From assembly GCA_963805795.1 (NCBI GenBank), contig CAWDVG010000001.1, forward strand, positions 248,001 to 312,000: a DNA stretch of 64,000 nt. The letters are read 5' to 3'. The notes below the pieces were generated by a model. The model had not been told where the DNA came from, did no database searches, and saw only the letters and a program-made list of their open reading frames with translations. Source of the stretch: CAWARU01 sp963805795 (GTDB taxonomy: Bacteria; Pseudomonadota; Gammaproteobacteria; UBA6186; Azoamicaceae). How positions within the stretch are numbered: position 1 is the first letter of the stretch; each line of letters begins with the position of its first letter. Positions 43,004 through 51,068 of the stretch are shown here, in pieces. A program made the translations under genes and the position numbers.

Positions 43004-44473
43004 CTACAAGTTATCTTCGAATAAATCTGAGATATCAATAATTCGATAAAAGTATTGTTTGTCGTAAACCGATTCTAAAACACCGCCAATATGAAAAAGA
43101 ATAGGGACCACTGCAAATCCACGAGGAATGGATAAGCGATCCATTTTTTCCTTAACTTCGTTGATGATCTCAGAACCCAATTCTCTTCGTTTAAATTTAA
43201 ACTCACATAAAAATAAATTTTTACTGCGTGTTTGTACAAGATAATCAATTTGACAACCTTTATTGCGTGTTGTTTTGGTTTGTCGATAGGGGCCATCGAA
43301 ACTAACGTCACTAGGGTTAATCCCTATGGCTTTTAATAATAATTTACGATTTTGTAATAATAAATTCTCGACTTGCAAGCCAATGTGAGTATCAAAGCCT
43401 GGAATTTGTTGGATGGCAACATCATCGAAAGCACCTAACTCTATTTTGGCAAGGTTGGGTTCTATATATTTTAAATAAAATCGAATATAAGGATCAGAAA
43501 TACGATATAAACTTTGTTTTGATAATTTTTCTTCTTTCAATAGCCATTGAGCATGTTCTTGTACAAATCCACACGCCACTAAATGAGACATCCAGGTGCT
43601 CAGCATGCCACCGCGTGCTACTTGAATTTCTTGTCTGATTTTAGCTAGAGTTTTCATACCCATTTTAAGAGATTCTAAAATTTTCTTATAGATAATCCCT
43701 TTTCCATTAAAGAGATCATGGAAAATTCGATTAAATTCTAAAACAAGCAAAGCATCCTTTTGAAAACAAAGCCTTTTAATATTTTCATCAGCCATGTTTT
43801 TATTATCTATTTGCTCTAGATACCAAGGAACTCCACCAAACACAGATAAAAGTTTATAGAACTCGAAAACGGATCCATGAAAACCAAATGAGGTTAAGAC
43901 CTGCCTACTTTCTGGTATGTTAAGGGGGGGTAATGTCAGGGTTAATGCGATACGTCCAAAAAATGCTGTATTATTTAGAATATTGTCTTCTATCCAAATT
44001 GACACTGAGCTACAGAAGATTAAGAGTATCTGTGGTTTTTCTAATACGATCGTATCCCACCAATCTTTTAGTTTTGGGATAAATGTTGGGTCTTTCGCTT
44101 CCATCCAAGATAATTCATCGAATAAGACAATATCTCCAGGCATTAGGCTGTGTGTAAGATGTTGGAAAGCATCTGTCCAATCTAAGAAAGTCATAGGAGG
44201 TATTTTGAGTTTGTTGGCGAGGGTTCGACCAAAATGATTCCTTTGTATTTGTGGCGTTATCCCCTCTTTGGGAGCTAAACCTGTAAAACAATAGAATGAA
44301 GGTTGTTTTTTATGATGATTGAGAGTTATTTGCGCAAATTCGGTTACCAATCGGCTTTTACCAATCCTGCGTCGCCCCTTAATGACGGCAAGGCTCGAGA
44401 CCCTTCTGTCATATAATATGCGAAGTTGTTCCAAGTCTTTTTTGCGTCCAATGAAAGGTTTTATATGGTTCAT
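43004..44473 (-). CDS. ATPase_2/DUF234-type ATPase
   Basis: 489 residues, intact. Walker A IKGRRRIGKSRLV, Walker B VLFDELSWME, sensor FCSSVSIWI, SVFGGVPWYLEQ, winged helix, and a DUF234-like C-terminus with QIDYLVQ...FLCEFKF (PD-(D/E)XK-like). Clear paralog of 39471-40901: the order, spacing and local wording of all motifs are the same. It lies beyond att block 3, in the last part of the insert. The start, ATG at 44473, has no strong Shine-Dalgarno; the palindrome pair 44501-44586 is just upstream. Confidence 0.85.
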   Translation of the reverse strand: MNHIKPFIGRKKDLEQLRILYDRRVSSLAVIKGRRRIGKSRLVTEFAQITLNHHKKQPSFYCFTGLAPKEGITPQIQRNHFGRTLANKLKIPPMTFLDWTDAFQHLTHSLMPGDIVLFDELSWMEAKDPTFIPKLKDWWDTIVLEKPQILLIFCSSVSIWIEDNILNNTAFFGRIALTLTLPPLNIPESRQVLTSFGFHGSVFEFYKLLSVFGGVPWYLEQIDNKNMADENIKRLCFQKDALLVLEFNRIFHDLFNGKGIIYKKILESLKMGMKTLAKIRQEIQVARGGMLSTWMSHLVACGFVQEHAQWLLKEEKLSKQSLYRISDPYIRFYLKYIEPNLAKIELGAFDDVAIQQIPGFDTHIGLQVENLLLQNRKLLLKAIGINPSDVSFDGPYRQTKTTRNKGCQIDYLVQTRSKNLFLCEFKFKRRELGSEIINEVKEKMDRLSIPRGFAVVPILFHIGGVLESVYDKQYFYRIIDISDLFEDNL

Positions 44474-44500
44474 TCTTGACCTATAAACTAGTTTTCACGT

Positions 44501-44586
44501 TATCCCATTACCTACATATGTATATCATGGGATATTTTTAGAATCAAGAATTATTTCCCATTAGGTACAAATGTCGATATTGGGAA
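44501..44586. repeat. Palindrome pair upstream of ATPase gene 43004-44473
   Basis: Unit 1 (44501-44534): TATCCCAT...TACATATGTA...ATGGGATA, symmetric over most of 34 bp. Unit 2 (44555-44586): TTCCCA...TGGGAA, 32 bp, weaker symmetry but similar to unit 1 in sequence. Start-to-start distance 54 bp; proximal unit 27 bp from the ATG. Confidence 0.8.
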
Positions 44587-45016
44587 TTTTATTTGTATAT
44601 TCAATTATACAATTTGATGGTTAACTAACCATTCGAGTGGTTTCAGGCGATTTTTCAAAAATGAGAGATGTGTATAAGTACTGCAAAATTATCGGTAAGT
44701 ACCGGGCATGTGCTGACATAGGGATTATTTTAATGAAGTATATTTAATAACATTAAATAGTGGATATACATCGTTTGCAAAGATGGGACATATGAGAACA
44801 GAAGAGAGACAGCAGTTTCTGAGATATTAACGCAATGAAATAATTTGTACATACACCCAATTCGAATTTTTAAAATGAAATTAAAAATATTTTTTTATAA
44901 ATTATGTTGTATCTGCACGAATTTAAAAGAAAAGAAAAGTTCAGGATAAAGACTGTTAAAAATAAGAAATGATAGAAAAAAATATAAAATATGCATATAC
45001 ACAAAAAATAAAAACG
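44587..45016. other. 430-bp AT-rich gap, no gene seen
   Basis: No supported frame between the ATPase palindromes and the promoter of the next gene. Confidence 0.5.
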
Positions 45017-45089
45017 TTGACAGTTATTTCCATTTAAATAACTATTTATTTCGTTGGAGATATTTGAAATAAAATTTTACAAATTGACA
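45017..45089 (+). promoter_or_regulatory. Probable promoter of the 45109 gene with a repeated TTGACAGTTA
   Basis: TTGACA (45017-45022), 16-bp spacer, TAACTA (45039-45044). The ten bases TTGACAGTTA recur at 45084-45093 in the leader, possibly a second -35 or a regulator site. CGGAGA serves as ribosome-binding site. Confidence 0.5.
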
Positions 45090-45108
45090 GTTAACACCGG
45101 AGAAAACT

Positions 45109-46671
45109 ATGAGTTCGTTACCCCCTGAAAATGGTTCAGATAAGCCCTTTTCGTTTCAAGTTTTCACTCAGGATGAACCTAGAGTGGTTGCTAAAAACCC
45201 ATATGGACGTTTTTACCAACCTAGAAACAAAAAAGGCCAAAAAACCCTAGGCACAGCATTTTTACTGACGCCTGGAGATGGGACGATGGTTCTCGAACAA
45301 TATTATGGCCAGCCTTCAATTATTTTTACCCCTATCAAACCAGTTCAAAGTACATTTGACAATCTAGCTGCGTCAAAAACGTCGAATGATTCACATAACG
45401 GCAGTAAAAAGATTGCAGAAGAAAATGCGGCTGCTTCTAAAAAGAAAGATACAGAAGAAAATTCAAACCAAAACCACACCACAGGCACAAGGACCCCGAA
45501 AAAGTCCATAAATACTTTTGCAACATCTCCTGCCACCCCCAGGGCGGTGGCAAAGGCCACGGGTGTGGATTCGTTTATAACGCCAAATGGTTCGCGTATC
45601 CCCTTGCCATTCAATATGAAGAATCGAGATGGAGAAAGATTAGTGACTATGAGGCAGACAAAAATAACACTTAATGGCCAAAGAAAATATATCTGTTTTG
45701 CTTCTCCAGAACGTCCTATGGGTGCAGAAGAAGTGTTGCTTAAACGCTATAAAAAAGCGGCAGCAGTAGCCGCGGCAATAGCAGCAGAAGTCGTCACTAC
45801 GGCACCAGCAACAACGGCAACAGTCGCCACGGTACCAGTAACAACGGCAGGAGCCGCCACAGCAGCCGCCGCGGCTGTCACGGCAACAGCAGCAGCAACA
45901 ATAGTTGGAAATAAAAAAAACAGGGGTAAAAGGGCAGCAGCGAACCTAGAGAAAGCAATGAAAAGGAATAGCCGCGCTAGAATCAAAGAAGGCGAGACCA
46001 TTCAAGTGAATCCCGTTAAACGACAGAGAATCGGTCTCAAATCCACAAAAACCGTTATGGGATGTAGTGCTAAAATTGCAACAGAGGTTGAAATCGAACA
46101 AAAAGAAAAACTCATCGCAGAACTTGCTAAAAAAATAGCAACGGAATCACAATATCAGACAGAAAGATTAGAACACATAATGAAATTGAAAGGGCAGATT
46201 GATATGTTGAAAACTCAATCTCCGTACGCGGAAAATTTACATCTGAATGGTGTTGGGGTAACACCAGAGGAATATGACCCACAAGAAGTTGAGAATATAG
46301 GAGTCAGTGGGGCACCGGCTAACACTGCCATGATGGTTCCAGAAACAGTTGCGACACATTACGCTGGGAAACTAAGGGGAGAGGGTCAAGGCGTTTTCAT
46401 CAGAGGTAGCTTTGAAATGTTGCCTGGTGATACCGTGTTGCCTAGTCATTCAGCAGCTGGGAGCACAATTATAGATTTCATTAATTACAATGTCACATTA
46501 AAACCAGCTGAGCAAACGGAATTAATTTTTTCGCATAGAATAAAAGCTTTTTCAGCTCCCTCTCAAGCTGTTTGGCCATCCACAACTGATGTGGCAAATA
46601 CTCAATTGATTGCGAACGCCCTCCTTGACAATGAACAATCAAGTCGCAAGTTGAGATTAGAGCTGAAGTAA
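45109..46671 (+). CDS. Large protein with Ala/Thr-rich centre and coiled coil, putative effector
   Basis: 520 residues, no signal peptide. A polar N-terminus (SSLPPENGSDKPF) leads into a Lys/Asn/Thr linker. Residues about 215-265 are almost only Ala, Thr and Val. A strongly basic stretch follows (GNKKNRGKRAAA...KRNSRARIK...VKRQR, possible nuclear or DNA/RNA-binding signal), then coiled coil (EIEQKEKLIAELAKKI, residues 325-365) and a folded C-terminus. No family recognised. The mix of disordered, basic and coiled-coil parts resembles Legionellales effectors. It has its own promoter. An Ala-rich frame on the opposite strand is a mirror image. Confidence 0.65.
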   Translation: MSSLPPENGSDKPFSFQVFTQDEPRVVAKNPYGRFYQPRNKKGQKTLGTAFLLTPGDGTMVLEQYYGQPSIIFTPIKPVQSTFDNLAASKTSNDSHNGSKKIAEENAAASKKKDTEENSNQNHTTGTRTPKKSINTFATSPATPRAVAKATGVDSFITPNGSRIPLPFNMKNRDGERLVTMRQTKITLNGQRKYICFASPERPMGAEEVLLKRYKKAAAVAAAIAAEVVTTAPATTATVATVPVTTAGAATAAAAAVTATAAATIVGNKKNRGKRAAANLEKAMKRNSRARIKEGETIQVNPVKRQRIGLKSTKTVMGCSAKIATEVEIEQKEKLIAELAKKIATESQYQTERLEHIMKLKGQIDMLKTQSPYAENLHLNGVGVTPEEYDPQEVENIGVSGAPANTAMMVPETVATHYAGKLRGEGQGVFIRGSFEMLPGDTVLPSHSAAGSTIIDFINYNVTLKPAEQTELIFSHRIKAFSAPSQAVWPSTTDVANTQLIANALLDNEQSSRKLRLELK

Positions 46672-46737
46672 TAATCAATACATATTGTTAGAGTTTGCAA
46701 CAAGATGTGATGGCGACAAGCAACATATGTTGTTGCA

Positions 46738-46864
46738 TATACCCTTCGTCTTTCAAGCTGCGACTATGTTGCCAGCGAAGGTATCGCAGCGAGGATACTA
46801 ATTTGTATGCTGCGCTGCGATCCGAAGCTGGCGCCTTGTCGCAACTTGAAATGCTTTGGGTATA
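46738..46864. repeat. 127-bp inverted-repeat element (MITE-like)
   Basis: Ends TATACCCTTCGTCTTTCAAGCTGCGAC and GTCGCAACTTGAAATGC...GGGTATA pair over about 27 bp with a few mismatches. Short REP/MITE-like elements starting TATACCC are common in gammaproteobacteria; here it sits in the gap after the 45109 gene. Confidence 0.65.
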
Positions 46865-47006
46865 TATCATTACATACATGCGAAAATTTTTATCGAGTGA
46901 TAAATTAAATCATTTTCTAGCTTTTTGAGTTTGTTAGATGAGTTTTAAATATGATATGGTACGAGATTGATCCAGACAAATACCGGGCAAGTCGTCGCTC
47001 GAGATA

Positions 47007-48011
47007 TCAGTCCATAGTTAATAAATATTGATTCGAAATAGCCTTAAAGGTTAATCCGGATTCATTTGATCTGAACACAATACCTTCGCGGATAGGACTA
47101 TTTAAAGAGATTCCTTCTGCTGCCTTTAAAATATCTTCCAAAGTTGGGAAAGCATTTAAATAACAAGCATAATGTAATATAGGGACATGGTTTATTTGGT
47201 TGAAAAATTGAGCATGGATTTCGCGTCGTTTACTGGGAGGGAAGTAGCGTCTTTCATTAATACACCAAATATCGAAAAGGTAAAAATCCTGGCCTCGAAT
47301 TTTTTCTGGATTCTTTTGCACACCTTCCCCAATGATTTCGCCCTGAAGTGCAATATTTTGATTATAAGCTCGTAGCAATTCTTCAATTTTCTTTTCTCTG
47401 GCGATTTTCCACAGGGTATTTGTTTCGCTTTCAATAATTTCTAAGTTGCGGGAACACACTCCGAAGTTACCGTTATGTAAATAATAAGTACAACTGCTAC
47501 CATCGAGTTTCATGGTCATTTCAAAAGATTCTGTATTATCTTTAATATCTTCCCAAATATTCTGTACTCGCTCTTGATCAGTTTTACATATAAAAGAGGG
47601 GAAGGGGCCCTTTGCAATACCTTGTAATTCTGCAGGTATGGGAGGTTCGTATTTAATGACGCCTAAAATATCCGTCACATCATCTCCGATACGATACCCA
47701 GAATTTTCTTTTAATATGGATATTGGAAGCGCAAGCCCTTGGGACAATACGCCGCGAAACTTAATGGTTTTTAAGCGAAAACCTTCTTGATCATTCATTT
47801 TGCGGTAAGAAGTACGTCGTAAAAATTCGAATTCGGGCTTAATAGGGAGAAAAGAATCGATTTCAAAATAGATGCATAGTTCCCCAGGCTTGAATTGATC
47901 TTTTTTGGCAACGCAATCCCAGCCATCGATGGTTATTCTTTCAATGTTGTCCGCTCCAGCAATGGCATTGACTTCTTTTATTGCGCGTATGGAGGCCAGT
48001 TTTCTTGTCAT
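47007..48011 (-). CDS. ATP-dependent RNA ligase (DraRnl/NgrRnl-like)
   Basis: 334 residues. The N-terminal 120 residues form a predicted OB-like domain (WDCVAKKDQFKPGELCIYFEID) as in Rnl5-type ligases. The nucleotidyltransferase core carries motif I MKLDGSS with the adenylated Lys168, a motif III-like FGVCSRN, LQGEIIGEG (IIIa/IV region), motif IV REGIVFRS and motif V LTFKAISNQYLL. It seals nicked or broken RNA, in some members with 3'-OH RNA on a DNA splint. Such genes are patchy in bacteria and often come by transfer from phage or giant viruses. Located near the right end of the insert. Confidence 0.85.
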   Translation of the reverse strand: MTRKLASIRAIKEVNAIAGADNIERITIDGWDCVAKKDQFKPGELCIYFEIDSFLPIKPEFEFLRRTSYRKMNDQEGFRLKTIKFRGVLSQGLALPISILKENSGYRIGDDVTDILGVIKYEPPIPAELQGIAKGPFPSFICKTDQERVQNIWEDIKDNTESFEMTMKLDGSSCTYYLHNGNFGVCSRNLEIIESETNTLWKIAREKKIEELLRAYNQNIALQGEIIGEGVQKNPEKIRGQDFYLFDIWCINERRYFPPSKRREIHAQFFNQINHVPILHYACYLNAFPTLEDILKAAEGISLNSPIREGIVFRSNESGLTFKAISNQYLLTMD

Positions 48012-48172
48012 AGGAATTTTCTCCTCTTGGATATGCTATAAAAATTTTTTATAGCCGCTATAGATCATACCTATGCAAATGGAATCCTACCATATCTTCA
48101 TCTATACTCAATCCAATATTTCATATTTTCATGAATAGTTTTGAAGGTATGTGGTCACAGGGAGGATGTACG

Positions 48173-48823
48173 ATGAAGAGGAAATCCATTAAGATACAAC
48201 AGGTTACGGCTGTGATGGTAGCCAGTGTATTGAGTTTTACTTCTCCGCTATTAATTGCGGCAAATACTGAAAATCAAAATAAAATGTCTACTTCAGAACA
48301 ACAATTGCCAAGTAAAGCATCCTATGTTTTCCTTCAAAATGCAAAAGAAGCTAGAATTGAACAGGTTGCAGATAAACCTAATGCCTATGTTTTAACTTTA
48401 ATTAATGTTCAACCAAATGTGAGTTATATTTCTGAAAGGCCTCAGAATAAAACTGGATCAATGCCTCTAGAAAGATTTATGCAAGAATGGTTTAGTCAAT
48501 CTAAAGATAGCTTTAAAAATTATGCCCCTAATGCTTTTATCCATGGTTTGCAGGATAAAAAAGAAAAGATTGTCAATACTGGGAGGATTAAATCAGAAGC
48601 AGATGCTGCCAGGAATAAGGCAAAGGCAAAAAATCAACCCGTCCCTGAACCCGTCATTGTGAATTTTGCGGCACAGCTCTCGGAACCCAAATTTGATGCT
48701 AAAAATAATATTTTAACTTATCAAATCAATAATTTAGAAGGGAAAAGCAATAATATTGCTCCCGCTATGCTGCGGCATGTTACTCTATTTATTGACGATG
48801 GCCCTTGTTTAAGTTGTTGGTAA
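48173..48823 (+). CDS. Exported protein of unknown function
   Basis: 216 residues from the ATG at 48173, which has GGGAGG upstream; an in-frame start at 48131 would precede the signal peptide with unlikely residues. Signal peptide about 1-32 (hydrophobic core VMVASVLSFTSPLLIA). The mature protein is basic and polar, with a domain SYVFLQNAKEARIEQV...YVLTLINVQPNVSYISERP and two nearby Cys at the very end (PCLSCW). Similar exported proteins with a SYISERP-like motif occur in Legionella and Coxiella as I recall, but no function is known. It may belong to the core flank of ppiD rather than to the island. Confidence 0.7.
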   Translation: MKRKSIKIQQVTAVMVASVLSFTSPLLIAANTENQNKMSTSEQQLPSKASYVFLQNAKEARIEQVADKPNAYVLTLINVQPNVSYISERPQNKTGSMPLERFMQEWFSQSKDSFKNYAPNAFIHGLQDKKEKIVNTGRIKSEADAARNKAKAKNQPVPEPVIVNFAAQLSEPKFDAKNNILTYQINNLEGKSNNIAPAMLRHVTLFIDDGPCLSCW

Positions 48824-49015
48824 TCGCTTATATCATATAGACAAGATATAAGGTTAAAAACTAACTTACATCTTCTCAAAAAACTCTAATCATTGATCAA
48901 CCCTTGAGTCTATTAAGATTGATAGTGGAGTTGAAGTCATATACAATACTGTTTGCTATATGGCGAGATCAGTCATATTTTATCTTAAACCCATTTACAT
49001 CTAAAGAGCGTTCTT

Positions 49016-51022
49016 ATGTTAGAGAAAATGCGAGAAAATTCCAAAGGTTTGCTCAGTTGGGCAATTGTCATATTAATTGGCTTAACTTTTGCTATGTGGG
49101 GAGTTAGTGATTATTTTAGTAGTGGTTCCTTCGGACGAAAATATGCTGCTAAAGTGAATGGTGAAAAGTTGTCCTGGCGTGAAGTCGAATCCAATTATGA
49201 ACGTGCGCGGCGGCAAAAAGGGGCTTCAGGTTTAAGTGAAAAAGATTTAAAAGAACAAGTTCGTCTTAACTTGATTCAGCGCGCAGCTTTATTATCAAAT
49301 GTTCGTTCTTTAGGATTTCAAGTTGGCGAAACACAATTAGCAGAAACCTTGGTAAAACTTCCTGTATTTCAAGAAGATGGAAAATTTTCAAAATCCGTTT
49401 ATTTAGAAGTTCTAAATAGTAATGGTTACACTGATGCTGCTTTTAGAAAAGAATTGGAACAAGATATCCTGTTAGGACAACTAGAGCAAGGCCTCACACA
49501 AACCAATTTCACATTACCCTCTGAAGTGGCTAAGGTCGTAGAGCTCGTTGATGAGCGTCGCAATTTTGGGTATCTAATTCTAAATCAAGAAAAATTCCGT
49601 ACGGGAATAGAAATCTCAAATGATGATCTTAAAAATTACTATGATAAGCATAAAAGTGATTTTGTTGTGCCTGAGACTGTTTCAGTGGAATATGTTGAAT
49701 TATCATTGGATCAAATAGCTAAACAACAAAAGATATCTGAAGATGAACTTCAAGCCTTTTATAAAGAGCATCTTGCTTCTTATTCAGCACCCGAACGAGT
49801 GAGAGCCAGACATATTTTAATTGCCGCGCCTAACCAAAGCAGTAAAAATAGTGATAAAAGTAATAATAGTGAAAAGTCTAATTCAGCTAAGAGTGAAGAA
49901 GAAACAAAAGCTGAAGCAAAAATACAAGAGTTATTGACAAAAGTAAATAATGGAGAGGATTTTGCTCTTTTAGCAAAGGAATACTCTGAAGATAAGGGCT
50001 CTGCGAAAAATGGTGGAGATCTTGGCTGGTTCACTAAAGGGCAAATGGTTCCTGCTTTTGAAAAAGCCGTATTTGCTTTAAAAAAACCTAAGGAAATTGC
50101 GGGTCCCATTAGGACGCAATTTGGGTTTCATCTTATCCAATTAGTAGAACATAAACCTGCAGAAACCAGAGCATTTAAGGAGATACATGATTTAGTATTA
50201 GAACAAATGCAAAGAGAAAAAGCGCTTCCTATATTTATGGAGCAGAGTGAAGAGCTTTCAAAACTTGCTTTTGAAAAGAACAGCAGCCTAAATCCGATTG
50301 CCGAACAACTGGGTTTGAAAATACGAGATACCGGCTTTTTTAGTCGAAGATCTGATCGCAACACAGATCTTGGCGATAGTAATTCCGATAGCTCAGACAC
50401 CTCAAAAATCGCAGAAAATCCTTTTGTGGTTGCAACTGCATTTAGTGATGGAGTTTTAAAACAAAAAAATAATAGTGAGCCCATACAAGTGGGTGAATAT
50501 GATTTAGTTGTTTTACGTCTTAAAGAAAATAAACCTGCGGTGCAAAAAACTTTTGAAGAAACTTCAAAAAAGATCCATGAATTATTAATGGTTGAGCGTA
50601 GCAAGGATAAGGTGAAAGCATTGGCTGAATCTATTCAAGAGCGTATCCGTGAAGGTGAAAGCCCGACAAAAATGGCAAGCAATTTGAATCTTGCCTGGAA
50701 TGAAAAAACAGATGTGACTCGACATAACTCAGATAAATCCTTGAATAAAACTATCGTAACTGCTGTTTTCAAATTTCCAAAGCAATTACAAACAGAAAAA
50801 GAATCATTGAAAGCTCTGGCTTTACCCAACGGAGACTATGCTATTGTTGTTCTACACAAAGTGATCCCAGGTAATATTGCCGAAGTAGATTCCAATATGC
50901 AAAATGCATACTCTCGCAGTGTTAGGGATGGACTCGCGCAATTGGAATTTGCTTTATATGCAAATCAAGTATTGAATGAAGCTCGCATTGAAGTGAGTGA
51001 GCAAGATGGAGTAAAGTCCTAG
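49016..51022 (+). CDS. ppiD: Periplasmic folding chaperone PpiD (SurA N-terminal domain, parvulin)
   Basis: 668 residues. One transmembrane anchor (about residues 13-31, LLSWAIVILIGLTFAMWGV) holds it to the inner membrane with the rest in the periplasm. SurA_N-like helical chaperone region follows, then the parvulin domain at about 262-385 (RARHILI...DLGWF..GQMVPAFEKAVFAL...FGFHLIQL), interrupted by a 25-residue Ser/Asn/Lys insert right after the first strand. It helps outer membrane proteins fold on exit from SecYEG. In relatives ppiD directly follows hupB; here the island separates them. Confidence 0.93.
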   Translation: MLEKMRENSKGLLSWAIVILIGLTFAMWGVSDYFSSGSFGRKYAAKVNGEKLSWREVESNYERARRQKGASGLSEKDLKEQVRLNLIQRAALLSNVRSLGFQVGETQLAETLVKLPVFQEDGKFSKSVYLEVLNSNGYTDAAFRKELEQDILLGQLEQGLTQTNFTLPSEVAKVVELVDERRNFGYLILNQEKFRTGIEISNDDLKNYYDKHKSDFVVPETVSVEYVELSLDQIAKQQKISEDELQAFYKEHLASYSAPERVRARHILIAAPNQSSKNSDKSNNSEKSNSAKSEEETKAEAKIQELLTKVNNGEDFALLAKEYSEDKGSAKNGGDLGWFTKGQMVPAFEKAVFALKKPKEIAGPIRTQFGFHLIQLVEHKPAETRAFKEIHDLVLEQMQREKALPIFMEQSEELSKLAFEKNSSLNPIAEQLGLKIRDTGFFSRRSDRNTDLGDSNSDSSDTSKIAENPFVVATAFSDGVLKQKNNSEPIQVGEYDLVVLRLKENKPAVQKTFEETSKKIHELLMVERSKDKVKALAESIQERIREGESPTKMASNLNLAWNEKTDVTRHNSDKSLNKTIVTAVFKFPKQLQTEKESLKALALPNGDYAIVVLHKVIPGNIAEVDSNMQNAYSRSVRDGLAQLEFALYANQVLNEARIEVSEQDGVKS

Positions 51023-51035
51023 TTATTACTTTGCG

Positions 51036-51067
51036 CAACAACGCCTAAAACCCGTTTGCGAAGAGTA
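51036..51067 (+). repeat. Dispersed repeat copy before prfC
   Basis: CAACAACGCCTAAAACCCG...GCGAAGAGTAA, same family as 5851-6010 and 8582-8617. As before the antiporter, its end lies right at the ribosome-binding position of the downstream gene. Confidence 0.75.
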
Positions 51068-51068
51068 A

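Noticed and set aside
45747..46001. Minus-strand Ala/Val-rich hydrophobic frame
   Set aside because: Antisense image of the Ala/Thr-rich centre of the 45109 protein; no start signals.
46695..46928. Plus-strand 77-codon frame and its antisense
   Set aside because: Both are readings of the 46738-46864 inverted-repeat element.
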